Positions 22,926-32,619 of a stretch of 64,000 bases of DNA are shown piece by piece. The stretch covers positions 2,973,368 through 3,037,367 of the forward strand of contig CAMZMU010000049.1 in NCBI GenBank assembly GCA_947311845.1, given 5' to 3'. Each line of letters begins with the position of its first letter. Positions within the stretch are counted from its first letter, which is position 1. A program made the translations under genes and the position numbers. The notes under the pieces were generated by a model, which had not been told where the DNA came from, made no database searches, and saw only the letters and a program-made list of their open reading frames with translations. Source of the stretch: Poa pratensis (lineage: Eukaryota > Streptophyta > Magnoliopsida > Poales > Poaceae).

Positions 22926-22937
22926 GACAATTGCACT

Positions 22938-23326
22938 CACACCTAGCTATGAGGTATGAAATTTCCAAGGGATGGCCATTACTGCTAACATTCGACTTAG
23001 AAATTAGTTACTACATCCTCCAAATATCTTCTCATCATTTTATACCTGCACAAATGTCTTGTCTTGATAGGATGGGTTTTAGCAGCGACTTAGGAACAAT
23101 TATTTCTCAATCGACTGGGAAAGCAAAACAGATATTTCAAACATTCATATTGGCAAGATATGATACAATAGAACATTGTGTCGACACCTTCCTCTTAGTT
23201 ATACCTATCATCTAGCCAATTTCAAGAACTGCCCACGACTATTTTTCAAAAAAAAAGTACTACTATTAACCATTATAAGCTTAAGAAAAAAATTAACAGT
23301 AAGAGATTTAACAACTACTGTAGTAC
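22938..23326. other. Intergenic region / 3' flank of the second F-box gene
   Basis: No independent gene. It includes the sequence behind the F-box donor site (23326), which stays open to a stop at 23208 if unspliced. Confidence 0.4.
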
Positions 23327-24499
23327 CTGGAGTATAAAAGCTCAGATAGGGCAGGAGTAGTGGATCATAACCCGGGAATCCCGGTAAGGATGTTTCTCGG
23401 GCACGGCCTGACTTGAGCTCAACGCAGAACACTGCTCCTGCCCCTGTCCTCACGAAAACTACGCCGGCGCCGTCAGCGAAGCCAATCACACACGGTGCAT
23501 GCCGCATAAAGATTTTTTGTTGTGGATCACCAAGTGGCGTTGCGTCCATGCCATCACGAGAACTGCGCATCGTTTTGAGGTTGATGTTTTTGCGAAGTTT
23601 CCATGCCATGGCTCCGGTAGGACCGGCCTCCCAAGACCAGAGGTAGAGGTCCACGCAGAACACGCATGCGAACCCCAGCCTGCCGTCCTCTGTCACCGTG
23701 AGGGCGGTGATGTGGTTGTTGGGATGGTTCCTGTGCCATCGCGGTACGTCGAACACCGACAGCTTCCTCCTGGCCATGTCGTACTCCACGATGCCCGGCC
23801 AGATCGTCGGTCTGGTGGTGAAGTAGAACACGTTACCCACGAGAACGCCAGGCCGATCGCTGACGCTGATGGCTAAAGCGGCCACCAGCTCGACTGGAAC
23901 GCCCCACTCGCCGGCCTCCGACGAGTAAACGCAGCCGATGGCACGATTCAGCCCTACGCACGATCCCACGAAGACCACAGCGAAGGGCCCTCCGTGGCAG
24001 TCTAGGTGGTCGCAGCCAGCGGCAGCGCAGAACACCATAGCGTTGTAGCGTGCGGACAGCGGTGCTGGTGTCGCCGGCAATGGCGGCACGGCCCACTGCT
24101 CGTCCGTGACGGGGTCCCATACAACGAGGCCACTGGGCGGCTCTTTGGTCCTGAGGACGACGCGGCCGTGGTGGCGGCGATGGCGAACATGCCGCAGCGG
24201 TCGGGAGCGGCCGGGCGGAAGGAGACTGTGGGGACGAACCGGGCGATCTGGCGGGTGTCGCAGCGGCTGAAGGTGTTGTGGAGGAACCCCAGCATAGGAG
24301 GCGTCCGGTGGAAGGCACGGTACCGGCGGAGGAAGCCGGGGTCGGTGAGGACGCTGCGCCAGGGCTTGCAGGCGAGTGAGGCGCGCGCGAGGGACACCGG
24401 GTCGTCCGGCGAGATGCGAATGAGGATCTCGGGGATGAGGTCGTCGATCAGCCGCGGCGGTGGCGAGCATTGACACCGTCTCGGCCGGGGCGTGCACAT
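23208..24499 (-). pseudogene. F-box protein gene, frameshifted between F-box and body
   Basis: From ATG 24499 one frame encodes MCTPRPRRCQCSPPP and the F-box (PRLIDDLIPEILIRISPDDP, VSLARASLACKPWRSVLTDP, FLRRYRAFHRTPPMLGFLHN). Near 24160-24190 the frame must change by one base to continue into the propeller-like body: HHGRVVLRTKEPPSGLVVWD, PVTDEQWAVPPLP, GCVYSSEAGEWGVPVELVAA, VFYFTTRPTIWPGIVEYDMA, ITALTVTEDGRLGFACVF, LYLWSWEA, ending LPYLSFYTPG. A CAG|GTACTA donor at 23326 could splice to a last exon; read through, the frame ends at 23208. Expected role: SCF substrate receptor. A single-base break at the same relative position as in the 4773-6218 gene is notable. Same subfamily as that gene in layout. 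Confidence 0.7.
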
Positions 24500-24565
24500 C
24501 GCGCTTGGAGGGCGATACGGCGGCGGCGGTGATGCTCGACTCGAGGGCCGGGGGCGGCGGAGTTG

Positions 24566-25545
24566 AAATTCACTAGCTTGCTTACGTGGGTGTTGGGCTT
24601 GTGGATTGGACAAATGGGCTACATGCAGCATATTTCTATCAGGGCCTTCCTACATTTGTTATCTCTTCCATTTTTTAAATCTGTGTCGTCAATCTCTAGA
24701 CTTCGATTGAAATTTTCAAAACTTACAGTGAAACTTGAACTGCCTTTTTGTGAAGAAAAATCAAACCGCTTTTGCGAAAATCAATTATACATACGTAAAA
24801 TCTCAGACGATTTTGGTTTAACAAATTATTTTTTCTTTTTCTTGATTCCATTTTTTGTTAATAGTTCATGTAGCCATGCTTTCTCACATGTTCCACCATT
24901 AAATAAGATATTTTCGATGGATTTCTCTAGTGGTACAACTAACTTTTATTTTATTTTTTCTATGTATTTATCTTCTATCTAAACTTAGCCTAGTGACGTA
25001 GGCACTTCAAGCCAATTATCGAAGTGTGCTTATTTCCATTTCCTAGCGTGACATCCACGAGGACATGAGTTTATTTGGAAAAACTTGTTTAAAACGGGTT
25101 CGGTCCGTCCCTTGCCAACCCACACATTACCATTATTCGGTTCTTCGAAGAAAAAAAACAGTTGGTCAATTCGGTTTCCGGTCACAAACTACCTCAAACT
25201 CCACCACCCTCTTTGCCTGCCAAAACAATCATTGGCATGGTATCCTCACCGTGTTCACCTATTGTCATCCCCACGTGTTTGAAGGTGGTGCCACTGCCGA
25301 CTCTTATTCTCCTTATACGTTGAGGGACAAACAGTTAAGAGAGTCTAGTGAGACATGTCACCACCACAAGACCAAAGCACGAACCGAGGACCACCCGATA
25401 AAGTTTCTTGTTTTAATTTATAATGGAAGTTACGGTTTAGTGTCAAAGTATTCCTATTGGCTAAGTATTGTAATCAATCATATTTTATCTATAAGAAAAC
25501 ACCAAAATTCAACTTTAAAGTAACAACAAATGGTTTCACAAACAA
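24566..25545. repeat. Non-coding repeat copy A (5' flank of the F-box gene)
   Basis: The stretch beginning TTCACTAGCTTGCTTACG shares blocks, in the same order, with 37230-39400 (copy B) and 49540-50815 (copy C): GGACAAATGG, the GAACTGCCTTTTTGTGAAGA block (A and C only), GACACGAGTTTATTT-like, CCATTATTCGG, CACAAACTACCTC and ATCCTC..GTG. It lies immediately upstream of the F-box gene ATG, so B and C may be duplicated F-box flanks. Confidence 0.7.
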
Positions 25546-25585
25546 CATCGTACAACTTTCCAGCTAGAATGAAACATATATAATA

Positions 25586-25686
25586 CTCCCTCCGATTCAT
25601 ATTAATTGTCGCTAATCGGATGTAGTAGACATATTTTAGTGCTAAAAATATCCGATTCACCGACAACTAATATAAATCGAAGGGAG
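25586..25686. mobile_element. Stowaway-type MITE, about 100 bp
   Basis: CTCCCTCCGATTCATATTAA at 25586 is mirrored by TTAATAT..ATCGAAGGGAG ending near 25686 and the arms pair almost along the whole length (TTGTCG..., CGACAA). The left flank is TA, as for Stowaway; the right flank is GA, so the duplication is degraded. Stowaway MITEs are non-autonomous Tc1/mariner derivatives. Confidence 0.8.
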
Positions 25687-25689
25687 GAG

Positions 25690-26408
25690 CGCGGATTTGG
25701 TGCACCTAGGTACCAGTTATCCCGTTTTAAAAACAATTCGAAAAAGGGTACTTTCAAGTCTGAAGAAATTCCAATTTCTTGAACATGAATACATATACAT
25801 GGTATATTTGTGCAAAGCTTCGGTTGCAAATACTTTTTATTTCGGGCTGAAAAAAATAACAACTCGTGCTTGTATATAGTGACGATCCCATATTTATCTT
25901 TTTGTGTAGCATTTTTTTTAACGAAATTTAGGGCCTATGCAGAAAATATGTATATTTATCCATAATTCCATATACTGAAACACAAAAGAGGGTAAGAAAT
26001 TCAATGGAGGATTTGGGGCGTTCCCGGATCCGTCCCAGACTCGCACACAATTCCGAAATAAAGGGAGCAAGCCAGGCAGCCAACGGTGTAAACCAGTACT
26101 ATCACGTAGGAGTAGTAGTTTTCTCTACTCTAGGGCTTGCCTGCCAAGAGCCGCTGCCGCCGTGTGAGCTATGATGTCAGAAGAGCTACCGCCGCCGGAA
26201 AGAGCATGTCAGAGGGACTGTTTGCGCGATCTGCTTGTAAGCGAATTAACACGACGTCCACATCTGATCCTCTATATGCTTGTCTTTTTTTTTTTGCGTA
26301 GTGGTACTTATTACTAACACGAAATACAATTGATTTTTTTTTTTTTGAGATTTAAATACAATTGATTCTGAAACAGTGTGAGTTCGAGATTCCATCTTCT
26401 TGTCCACC
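25690..26408. other. 5' flank of DUF6598-like copy 1
   Basis: A possible short first exon starts at ATG 26171 (MMSEELPPPERACQRDCLRD) with a donor GTAAGC near 26237, and a conserved acceptor CTGAAACAG lies just before 26378. If used, exon 2 would read in the CEFEIPSSCPPW frame, which in this copy stays open into the conserved body. A T-rich tract and a short AAATACAATTGATT duplication lie at 26322-26367. Confidence 0.35.
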
Positions 26409-26972
26409 ATGGAAGCTCGTCTTGCTGCGGCTGATGATTCACTCCATCCTTTCACCGCGGCGAACGCCAGCGTCAGCTGCTATTGCCAGGCGTCCTGGCC
26501 ACTTCACTGCTCCGCCAGTGCTGGGCCTGATCGACCTCGTCCGTTCCTCCTCGGAAGCACCGCAACCTGCCTCCGCACCTCGGCTCCTGCTGTCCCCGTC
26601 AGTTGGCCGCCGCCGCCATCAGGACGACAATGCGCCGCGGCGTTCCGAACTTCGTCACGGCGTGGTCCTCGTGGAAATATTTGCCGTGTATGTTGACTTC
26701 CCTTTCGGTGGCACCATTCATGTCAGCGATGGGCGTCGTTCCCACAGTATCTACAGTCGTCCAAATTTTAATCCAGACGCAGATTTCTATTCGCGGAGAA
26801 AAGAATGGCTAACAAGACATCCGGATTTTGACTCGTCTGATTTCAAGGTATATATATGCTTGTTCTCGCTTAACACACGTACGCTAGCTAGCTATATTGT
26901 GAATTAATCCATATGTGGCGTCTACTCTAGCTCACATACTTGAATTCATGCAGTATAAACTGGTGCTCACTG

Positions 26973-29778
26973 CACTACCGGAAATCTGAAATTTGCCGTG
27001 CGGCAAATGTGCACGGCAAAGCCACTTCAGAACACGGCAAAGACTTTGCCGTGCCAAATCGCACGGCAAACATCACACGGCCTAATACATGTCGGTAAAG
27101 AACGTTTGCCGTGCTCTTTTCCAAAAACAGCACGGCAAAGGCTTTGTCGTGTTCTTCTCCAACCACAACACAGCAAAGATATGTTAGAGAGGGTCAACCC
27201 TCACCCCGGGTCAACACATCTTTGCCGTGTGCTCTCCGTGACGACGCACGGCACACACTTTATCTTTGTCGTGATCCCTGCCCAGCAATGCACGGCACAC
27301 ACTTGTTCTTTGCCGTGTTCCCTGCACAGCACTGCACGGCACACATTTGATCGTTGCCGTGTGCTCTGCCCAACACTGCACGGCACACATTTGATCGTTG
27401 CCGTGTGCTCTGCCCAACACTGCACGGCACACACTTTATCTTTGCCGTGCGCTCGGCTCCACACAGCACGGCAAAGGATCTTTGCCCAGACCCCAGCCTC
27501 AGCCCTTTGCCGTGTGCATGTGTCTAGGCAGCACGGCAAAGTGACCATTTGGTCATCACTCAAATGCCAGGTTGCACAGGTGCGCGCCGCGTGTCCTCTT
27601 TGCCGTGCGCCCCATCACGGCAAAGATCTTTGCCGTGTGTTTTTACACGGCAAATTGACCATATGGCACACATTTGTTCTGTTTTTTGGAAAATCCCTGC
27701 AATTCATACAATTTTGCAATCTGAACATATCACATATCACAATTCATACAAATATGACAATCTAAACATATCACAATTCACACAAATATGACAATAACAA
27801 CTTAAACTACTACATAACATATAGATACAATCTCAACCATAATATAACATGAACTCAAACTCCACAAACAAGTAGGTCATGCTCCACATGTAGGTCACAA
27901 AGGGATGTAGCTTGCTCAATCTCCACATGTAGGTCACGACGGCGAAGATGGACATCATGGAGGAGAAGGATCGTCCTACACGTTTGCAAAAAAACGATGA
28001 GTTTGACAACTAGGTGGACCATTGGATATGTTGAATATGCACAAGTTTAGATGTAGTAAATCAAAAGACATGATCTAAGTTAGATGTAGTGACCATTGGA
28101 GATTCATTGATTGGCTATGTCGATCTAAGTCATGACAACAAGTTCAACTAACTAAATTTTGACAAGTTCAATTAAAGTGGCAATGGCATGGCTAACTAAA
28201 GTGGCAATGGCATTTTGACAAGTCATGCGAGCATACCCATGGGAGCCTCCGGACAACGTTAGGGTTGGAGATTTGGGGCTGCCCCTCCGGATTGTCCTGG
28301 CCACCAAGCGGCGGCGCCATCGAGTGAGATCCACCCGCCGATCCTGGATTCACCTACAACATGAAAAAAGTCTCGCATTACACAAGTAATTTAGTTACAA
28401 CAATAAGATGGATAGAATGACAAGTTTGAGAACATACCCATGGGAACATCGGTGGAGGCGGTGGAGGGAACATTCCCATGGCAACAGCCCCGTCCCCAGG
28501 AGCAATGCGCTGCATCGTGCCAAACATCCACTCCATCATCTGCCTCTGATGCTCCTGCTGCTGCCTGCAATACTCCTGATGCTGCTCCTGCTGCTGCCGC
28601 ATCTGCTCCTGCTGCTGCCGGATCTGCTCCTGCTGCTGCTGCAGCTGCTGCTCATAGAGCACCTGCTTCTGCCGGAGCTCGTCGACAGCTAGACTCGAAA
28701 CTCGTGGGCGGGTCTCCACAGCAGGCGCACCAGGCGCCCTCCCATGGCGGACCTGGCGTAGAGACGGGACGGTGCGAGGGTTGATGGAGCCGTCAGCTAT
28801 CCACAAGCGGCCATTCGCCGCGCCTTGCCCCGCAAGCACGACAGCCTCGACGTCAAGTGGACTGGTGAGAGGGTCAGCTTCATCACCGTTGCGCTCCTTG
28901 AACTTCTCCGTGCACCCCTTGCTCCGGAGCTCGGCGCTCTCGTTGATCCACATCGACCCTGTATCAGGATCCGGCGTATCCCTGGTACGCATCTTTGACC
29001 AAACGGCGAAGGGCGAGGGTCTACGCCGGTCTTCAATTTCTGCAAAGAGAGCATGAACATAGGTGAAAAGGAGACGATATTGCAAAACAGAGCACGAACA
29101 GAGGTGGATTAAAGAATGCATTTGCTCACCTCATTTTGTATGCATTGGGAGAGGCTGAGGTTGCCTTGGCGGTGTGTTCCACCCTTGTTCTCCGCCCGCT
29201 TTGTCTTTCCCTCCGCGTGTATCTTGAGATACTCTTGGCTAGTCCACCACGCTACCATCATGACGTGGCACTCGTTGTGGCAGCATAAAAGGCACACGGC
29301 AAAGATGTGCTGTGCCGTGCTGGACCTTGTAGGCACACGGCAAACATGTGCTGTGCCGTGCAGGCACATGCAGGCACACGGCAAAGAATATATGTGCCGT
29401 GCGCTTTTTATCTGCACACGGTATATCTTTTCCCGCCAACTTATTTATAGCGCGGGAAATTTGTTTGGATATTTCCCGCGAAATATTGGGGGAGGGCGGC
29501 AAATCTGCGGATCATAGTCAACTATTTTGCCGTGTTATTACATAAAGGATCACGGCAAAGATATCTTTGCCGAGATGCATATATTTGCCGTGTGTTTTTG
29601 ATCTGTTTTGCCGTGTTGTTTTCTTTGCCGTGTGCTCGGGGGCTTCGGTGCCGTGCGTCTCGTATTTGCCGTGATCTTCGCTTTTCGCGCACGGCAAAGA
29701 TTGCTTTGCCGTGTTGCGAGAATATGCGGCACACGGCATAGGCTCGTCCGCACGGCAAATTCAAATTCTCCGGTAGTG
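26973..29778 (-). mobile_element. Non-autonomous CACTA element in a coding exon
   Basis: Termini CACTACCGGAAATCTGAAAT (26973) and, inverted, ATTCTCCGGTAGTG (ending 29778) are flanked by the 3-bp duplication CTG (26970-26972 and 29779-29781). Subterminal regions 26990-27670 and 29285-29760 carry dozens of copies of TTTGCCGTG/CACGGCAAA in both orientations. The interior keeps one gene (minus strand, about 28150-29121) but no TNP2 transposase, so it must be mobilised in trans. Length 2,806 bp. Removing element and one CTG restores sequence that aligns with the paralogue at 40732-40770. Confidence 0.93.
28150..29121 (-). CDS. CACTA-encoded Transposase_24/PTTA-like protein fragment
   Basis: The main exon (to about 28378) reads FAVWSKMRTRDTPDPDTGSM, WINESAELRSKGCTEKFKER and IADGSINPRTVPSLRQVRHG, followed by a glutamine-rich helix (YEQQLQQQQEQIRQQQEQMR...) and a proline run. 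The W.NE.A......F position fits the C-terminal half of the plant PTTA/En/Spm Transposase_24 family, the TNPA-like DNA-binding partner. A second exon behind an acceptor near 28353 reads NPGSAGGSHSMAPPLGGQD and stops near 28260. The N-terminal part is missing, so it is a remnant of an autonomous parent, though still an open frame. Confidence 0.6.
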
Positions 29779-30356
29779 CTGGACCAGATGATGGTATATC
29801 GGCATTCGACGGCTTCCTCATCGGAGTCGAGATCCCCGGGATCGACGGAATTTATGAAGTAGAGACGGAATAAGAATTGGGCGATTCTAGCACCCTCGAT
29901 GAGATCAGCATCATGACCGTCAGAACATGCATGGGCTCTTTACACTTTGCCTATGCGTTGGTAAGTAACGCCTTGAACGCCACCGTGGAGTTCATGGTGC
30001 GCCTGCCCTCGAGGGAGGCCAGCTGCAGGGTGCATGGTCATATTAGGGCCTACATCGGCACATTCGAGATTGGAAGCACGCTATTCAGCAAAGACGCCAA
30101 CGATGATGATGCAGCCTTCCTTAGCCCACCTGATGATTCTGGTGTTGAAGTTCGGCTTCCATTGGATCGAACTTGCTTCCCCGTGACAATTGGATCGTCT
30201 CTGCGCCTAGAAGGGGAGCTGGTGTTCAATGGGTCAGATAAGGTGTCCGTCAATCATTCTATCCCAGCCGAAAGTTGGGATTTCCAGAGTGATTGGGTCC
30301 AGGACAAATATTGCCATACTGCTGTACGCGTATGGTTTCGTGATGTATGGATATGA

Positions 30357-30668
30357 AGAAATCAACTATAGCCACATTGTTGTGCGCTTACATTTTCGTT
30401 CTATAAGGATATGAACAAATAAACTATTAATTCTCATGATGTTGTAATAGTAGTCTCTACTTTCTTCACCGTACCCCATGTTTTGCTTGTGGATATATAT
30501 GAATAAATAAGCGTGACCGTCGATATGAAAAAATAAGCATGCATGGTCCAAAAAATCATGTCTTTGAAAATGAAAAACACAAAAAAAAACTATTCAAAAT
30601 GAATTATACAGGAGTACTAGCTTTGGCCATATATAGCTACAGCCGGCTCGACCTATTTGTCACGTTAT
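30357..30668. other. 3' flank of DUF6598-like copy 1
   Basis: Includes a diverged repeat of the gene end (GCCACATTGTTGTGCGCTTACATTTTCGTTCTATAAGGATATGAACAA), matching the last codons of copy 2. No other feature seen. Confidence 0.5.
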
Positions 30669-30677
30669 ATAAAACTG

Positions 30678-30935
30678 GGGGCGAATAGCTCCTGTGCGAC
30701 GTCTTTCCGGGCAATTGTCCACGAGGCGACGTCGTTGGCTGAAATAGCCGTGGTGCGACGCATCTCGTGGTTTGAATAGCTCCTATGCGACAGTGGGGTT
30801 TAACCGCAAGGGACAGGTTAGGGATTGGTATTATGTGTGCCTGGTGGGACCCCCAACTTATCCACATCACCAGAGGACCCACATGAGCACCTCTGAGCGC
30901 GGGACCCACCTCACCAGCTTTTTTTGAGAACAGAG
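30678..30935 (+). repeat. Left TIR of the 6.5-kb MULE
   Basis: Pairs with 36895-37134 in inverted orientation with moderate divergence. The arm is rich in short GCGACG motifs at intervals of about 30 bp. Confidence 0.8.
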
Positions 30936-31497
30936 CCATCCCCGGGAGCTTCCCCCCCTTCTTCTCCAGCGGTGGAGCAACGCCGGCGGCGGTGGAGCTC
31001 GCAGCGGTGAGCAGGAATCAGCCGAGCGGGAGACGGGGTTGGAGGCGGCCACGCGCAGAGGTGGGCGGCGACCCCTGTTGGCAGTAAGGTGCCGGGCGCG
31101 GGCGACCGAGAGGACGGCGTCGCTGGGGAGCGCCGCCGACGGTCGGAATATTCCTCTGTCTCTTTTTTTCGAGAAAAATAAAAGATTTCACAGTGGGCAT
31201 GTTTAGGCCCAGTAAGTTCCAGGAGCCCAGTGTCGGTTAGAGGAATGGGCCAACTATATCTAATTAGGCCCAGTAAGTGTAGGAGCCATTTCAGCCACTT
31301 TTGCGTTTTAGGGTTTAAAAACGCATGTTTATACTGCATTTTTGGGCACGATTTAGATAAATAATTAGATGCAAACGAGTGCCACCATTACATAGATAAT
31401 TCCAGGGACACTACACGACACGACAAAGAAAAACACGGAAAACAAAATAAACACGATAAAAGTAAAACATAGATAAGTCTTGGAACTTTCTTCATCT
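30936..31497. other. Spacer inside the MULE
   Basis: GC-rich then AT-rich sequence without a convincing ORF. The end next to 31498 should be the exonuclease 3' UTR. Confidence 0.4.
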
Positions 31498-32178
31498 TCA
31501 AAATTCCCACCTCCGTGCAATCTCGTAGCCGAGGCGAGCGTCCAGAGCGGCATACACGACTCTATCGTAGCTCAATGGAACGTTGCCCCATCCGCCAAAC
31601 CGGAGGTCTTCTTCGTCGTCGTCCTTGCCCATCTCCTTGCCCTTCTCCTTGCCCTTCTTGTCCTTCTTCTTGTTCTCAAGTTTTGTCCCAACGATAGCAT
31701 TGGAGAGAGCATAGAGACTAGGAGTAGGATTGCCGGTTGGATTCCGCCAATCGCTTTGGAGGTCGACCGCGGACGGAATAACAATTCCGTAGGGGCGCAG
31801 CATCCGCAAGTCATTGTGGATAGCCACGCCATAGAATTTGATGGTCTCGTCACCTAAGAAATCCACGAGGAGCTGCGGCACCCTATCAGCCTCGCAGATC
31901 TGGAAGACAAGGGTCTCGGACGCCACCGAGAGTTGAAGGACGGCGGCGCGCTGTCTTTTCTCGGGTGGAAGATCCCTCTGTCGACCCGGGAGAGCGTCGG
32001 TGAACTCGCAGTCGAGTCCAACGCACTTGATCGGTGCGGCGTCGAGATACAACTTCTTCACGTCGCGGATCCACCTCTCCACGCGATATGCACGGAGGGT
32101 GACCCATACATTGAAGTCCATGTCTTCTTTGGTGAAGGAGTACAGCCGAGACGGAGTTACGCGCGCGAGTGGCTCCAT
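31498..32178 (-). CDS. 3'-5' exonuclease domain protein (DEDDy, WRN-exo-like)
   Basis: A single uninterrupted exon of 226 residues. The three DEDD motifs are intact: motif I GLDCEF (D56, E58), motif II GVAIHNDLRML (D123) and motif III YDRVVYAALDARLGYEI with the YxxxD signature (Y209, D213), which defines the DEDDy class. Other family marks are CVGLDCEFTDALPGRQR, AAVLQLSVASETLVFQIC and PTPSLYALSNAIVGTKL. A Lys/Asp-rich insert (residues 168-191, KKKDKKGKEKGKEMGKDDDEE) precedes motif III. The domain removes 3' nucleotides from DNA or RNA using two metal ions; substrate here unknown. A TATA box lies 70 bp upstream. It sits inside the MULE, and relatives are multi-copy in grasses, so spread by the transposon is plausible. 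Confidence 0.85.
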   Translation of the reverse strand: MEPLARVTPSRLYSFTKEDMDFNVWVTLRAYRVERWIRDVKKLYLDAAPIKCVGLDCEFTDALPGRQRDLPPEKRQRAAVLQLSVASETLVFQICEADRVPQLLVDFLGDETIKFYGVAIHNDLRMLRPYGIVIPSAVDLQSDWRNPTGNPTPSLYALSNAIVGTKLENKKKDKKGKEKGKEMGKDDDEEDLRFGGWGNVPLSYDRVVYAALDARLGYEIARRWEF

Positions 32179-32246
32179 TGGAATACAAGAGAGGGATCGA
32201 GAGAGAGAGAGAGTTTATGTGTGCTTAAGGCCATGGATTAGTGTAG

Positions 32247-32256
32247 GTTTATATAG
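32247..32256 (-). promoter_or_regulatory. TATA box of the exonuclease gene
   Basis: On the minus strand CTATATAAAC lies about 70-78 bp upstream of the ATG at 32178, a normal TATA distance with a short 5' leader. A GA-rich tract (32186-32213) lies within the leader. Confidence 0.6.
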
Positions 32257-32619
32257 GGCGGAGAGGGAGGCCGGCGGGCAGAGAGGGAGGCCAGCGGGCG
32301 GCGCCAGTGATTAAATTCACGTATGAATCAACGCGGCACAATCAAAACGGCGGCTTGTTCAACTTCCAAAGTGCACCGTCGACGGGAAACTTCCAAGGAG
32401 ACGCGCATGCATGCAAACGCCGTCGTTTCCCGCGCATGCATGCCAACGTGCTCGCATCCCGGGCCCACACTTGGAATTGACACGGCCCAACAGTCCGACC
32501 CAATCCGAGTTCAGAAAAAAAAAATAGTCCAGCCAATCAGATTGCAGTATACGGCCTCTCGCGGATCGCGCAGATTCCTTCTAGAAGGTTAGACCAAATT
32601 TGAAATGAGTGTAGAAAAT

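Larger units (their letters stand above)
26409..30356 (+). pseudogene. DUF6598-like gene, copy 1, split by a CACTA element
   Basis: Exon 1 ends at 26847 (donor GTATAT), exon 2 starts at 26954 after GCAG and, with the CACTA removed, runs to the stop at 30354-30356. Conserved pieces: LIDLVRSSSEAP, ADFYSRRKEWLTRHP, LVLTGPDDGISAFDGF, MTVRTCMGSLHFAYALVSNA, NATVEFMVRLP, GHIRAYIGTFEIGSTLFSKD, LPLDRTCFPVTIGSSLRL, ELVFNGSDKV, ending VWFRDVWI. The beta-rich repeat with L-D-R-x-C and V-P-I-type strands resembles grass DUF6598 proteins (function unknown). Defects: the frame used from ATG 26409 differs from that of the conserved body (shift near 26460-26480, unless an upstream exon is used), a 2.8-kb insertion in exon 2, and an in-frame TAA near 29872 (EVETE*ELGDSS). 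Paralogue of 40156-41334. Confidence 0.65.

Noticed and set aside
26998..27765. 255-codon plus-strand frame in the CACTA subterminal zone
   Set aside because: It is produced by the TTTGCCGTG/CACGGCAAA repeats; the other strand gives equally long repetitive frames.
28440..28784. Ala-rich plus-strand frame
   Set aside because: Antisense of the glutamine repeat (CTG/CAG codons) in the CACTA protein.
26990..29760. Regularly repeated 9-mers that could be taken for a CRISPR-like array
   Set aside because: Both orientations, irregular spacing, plant genome, and matched CACTA termini explain them as transposase binding sites.
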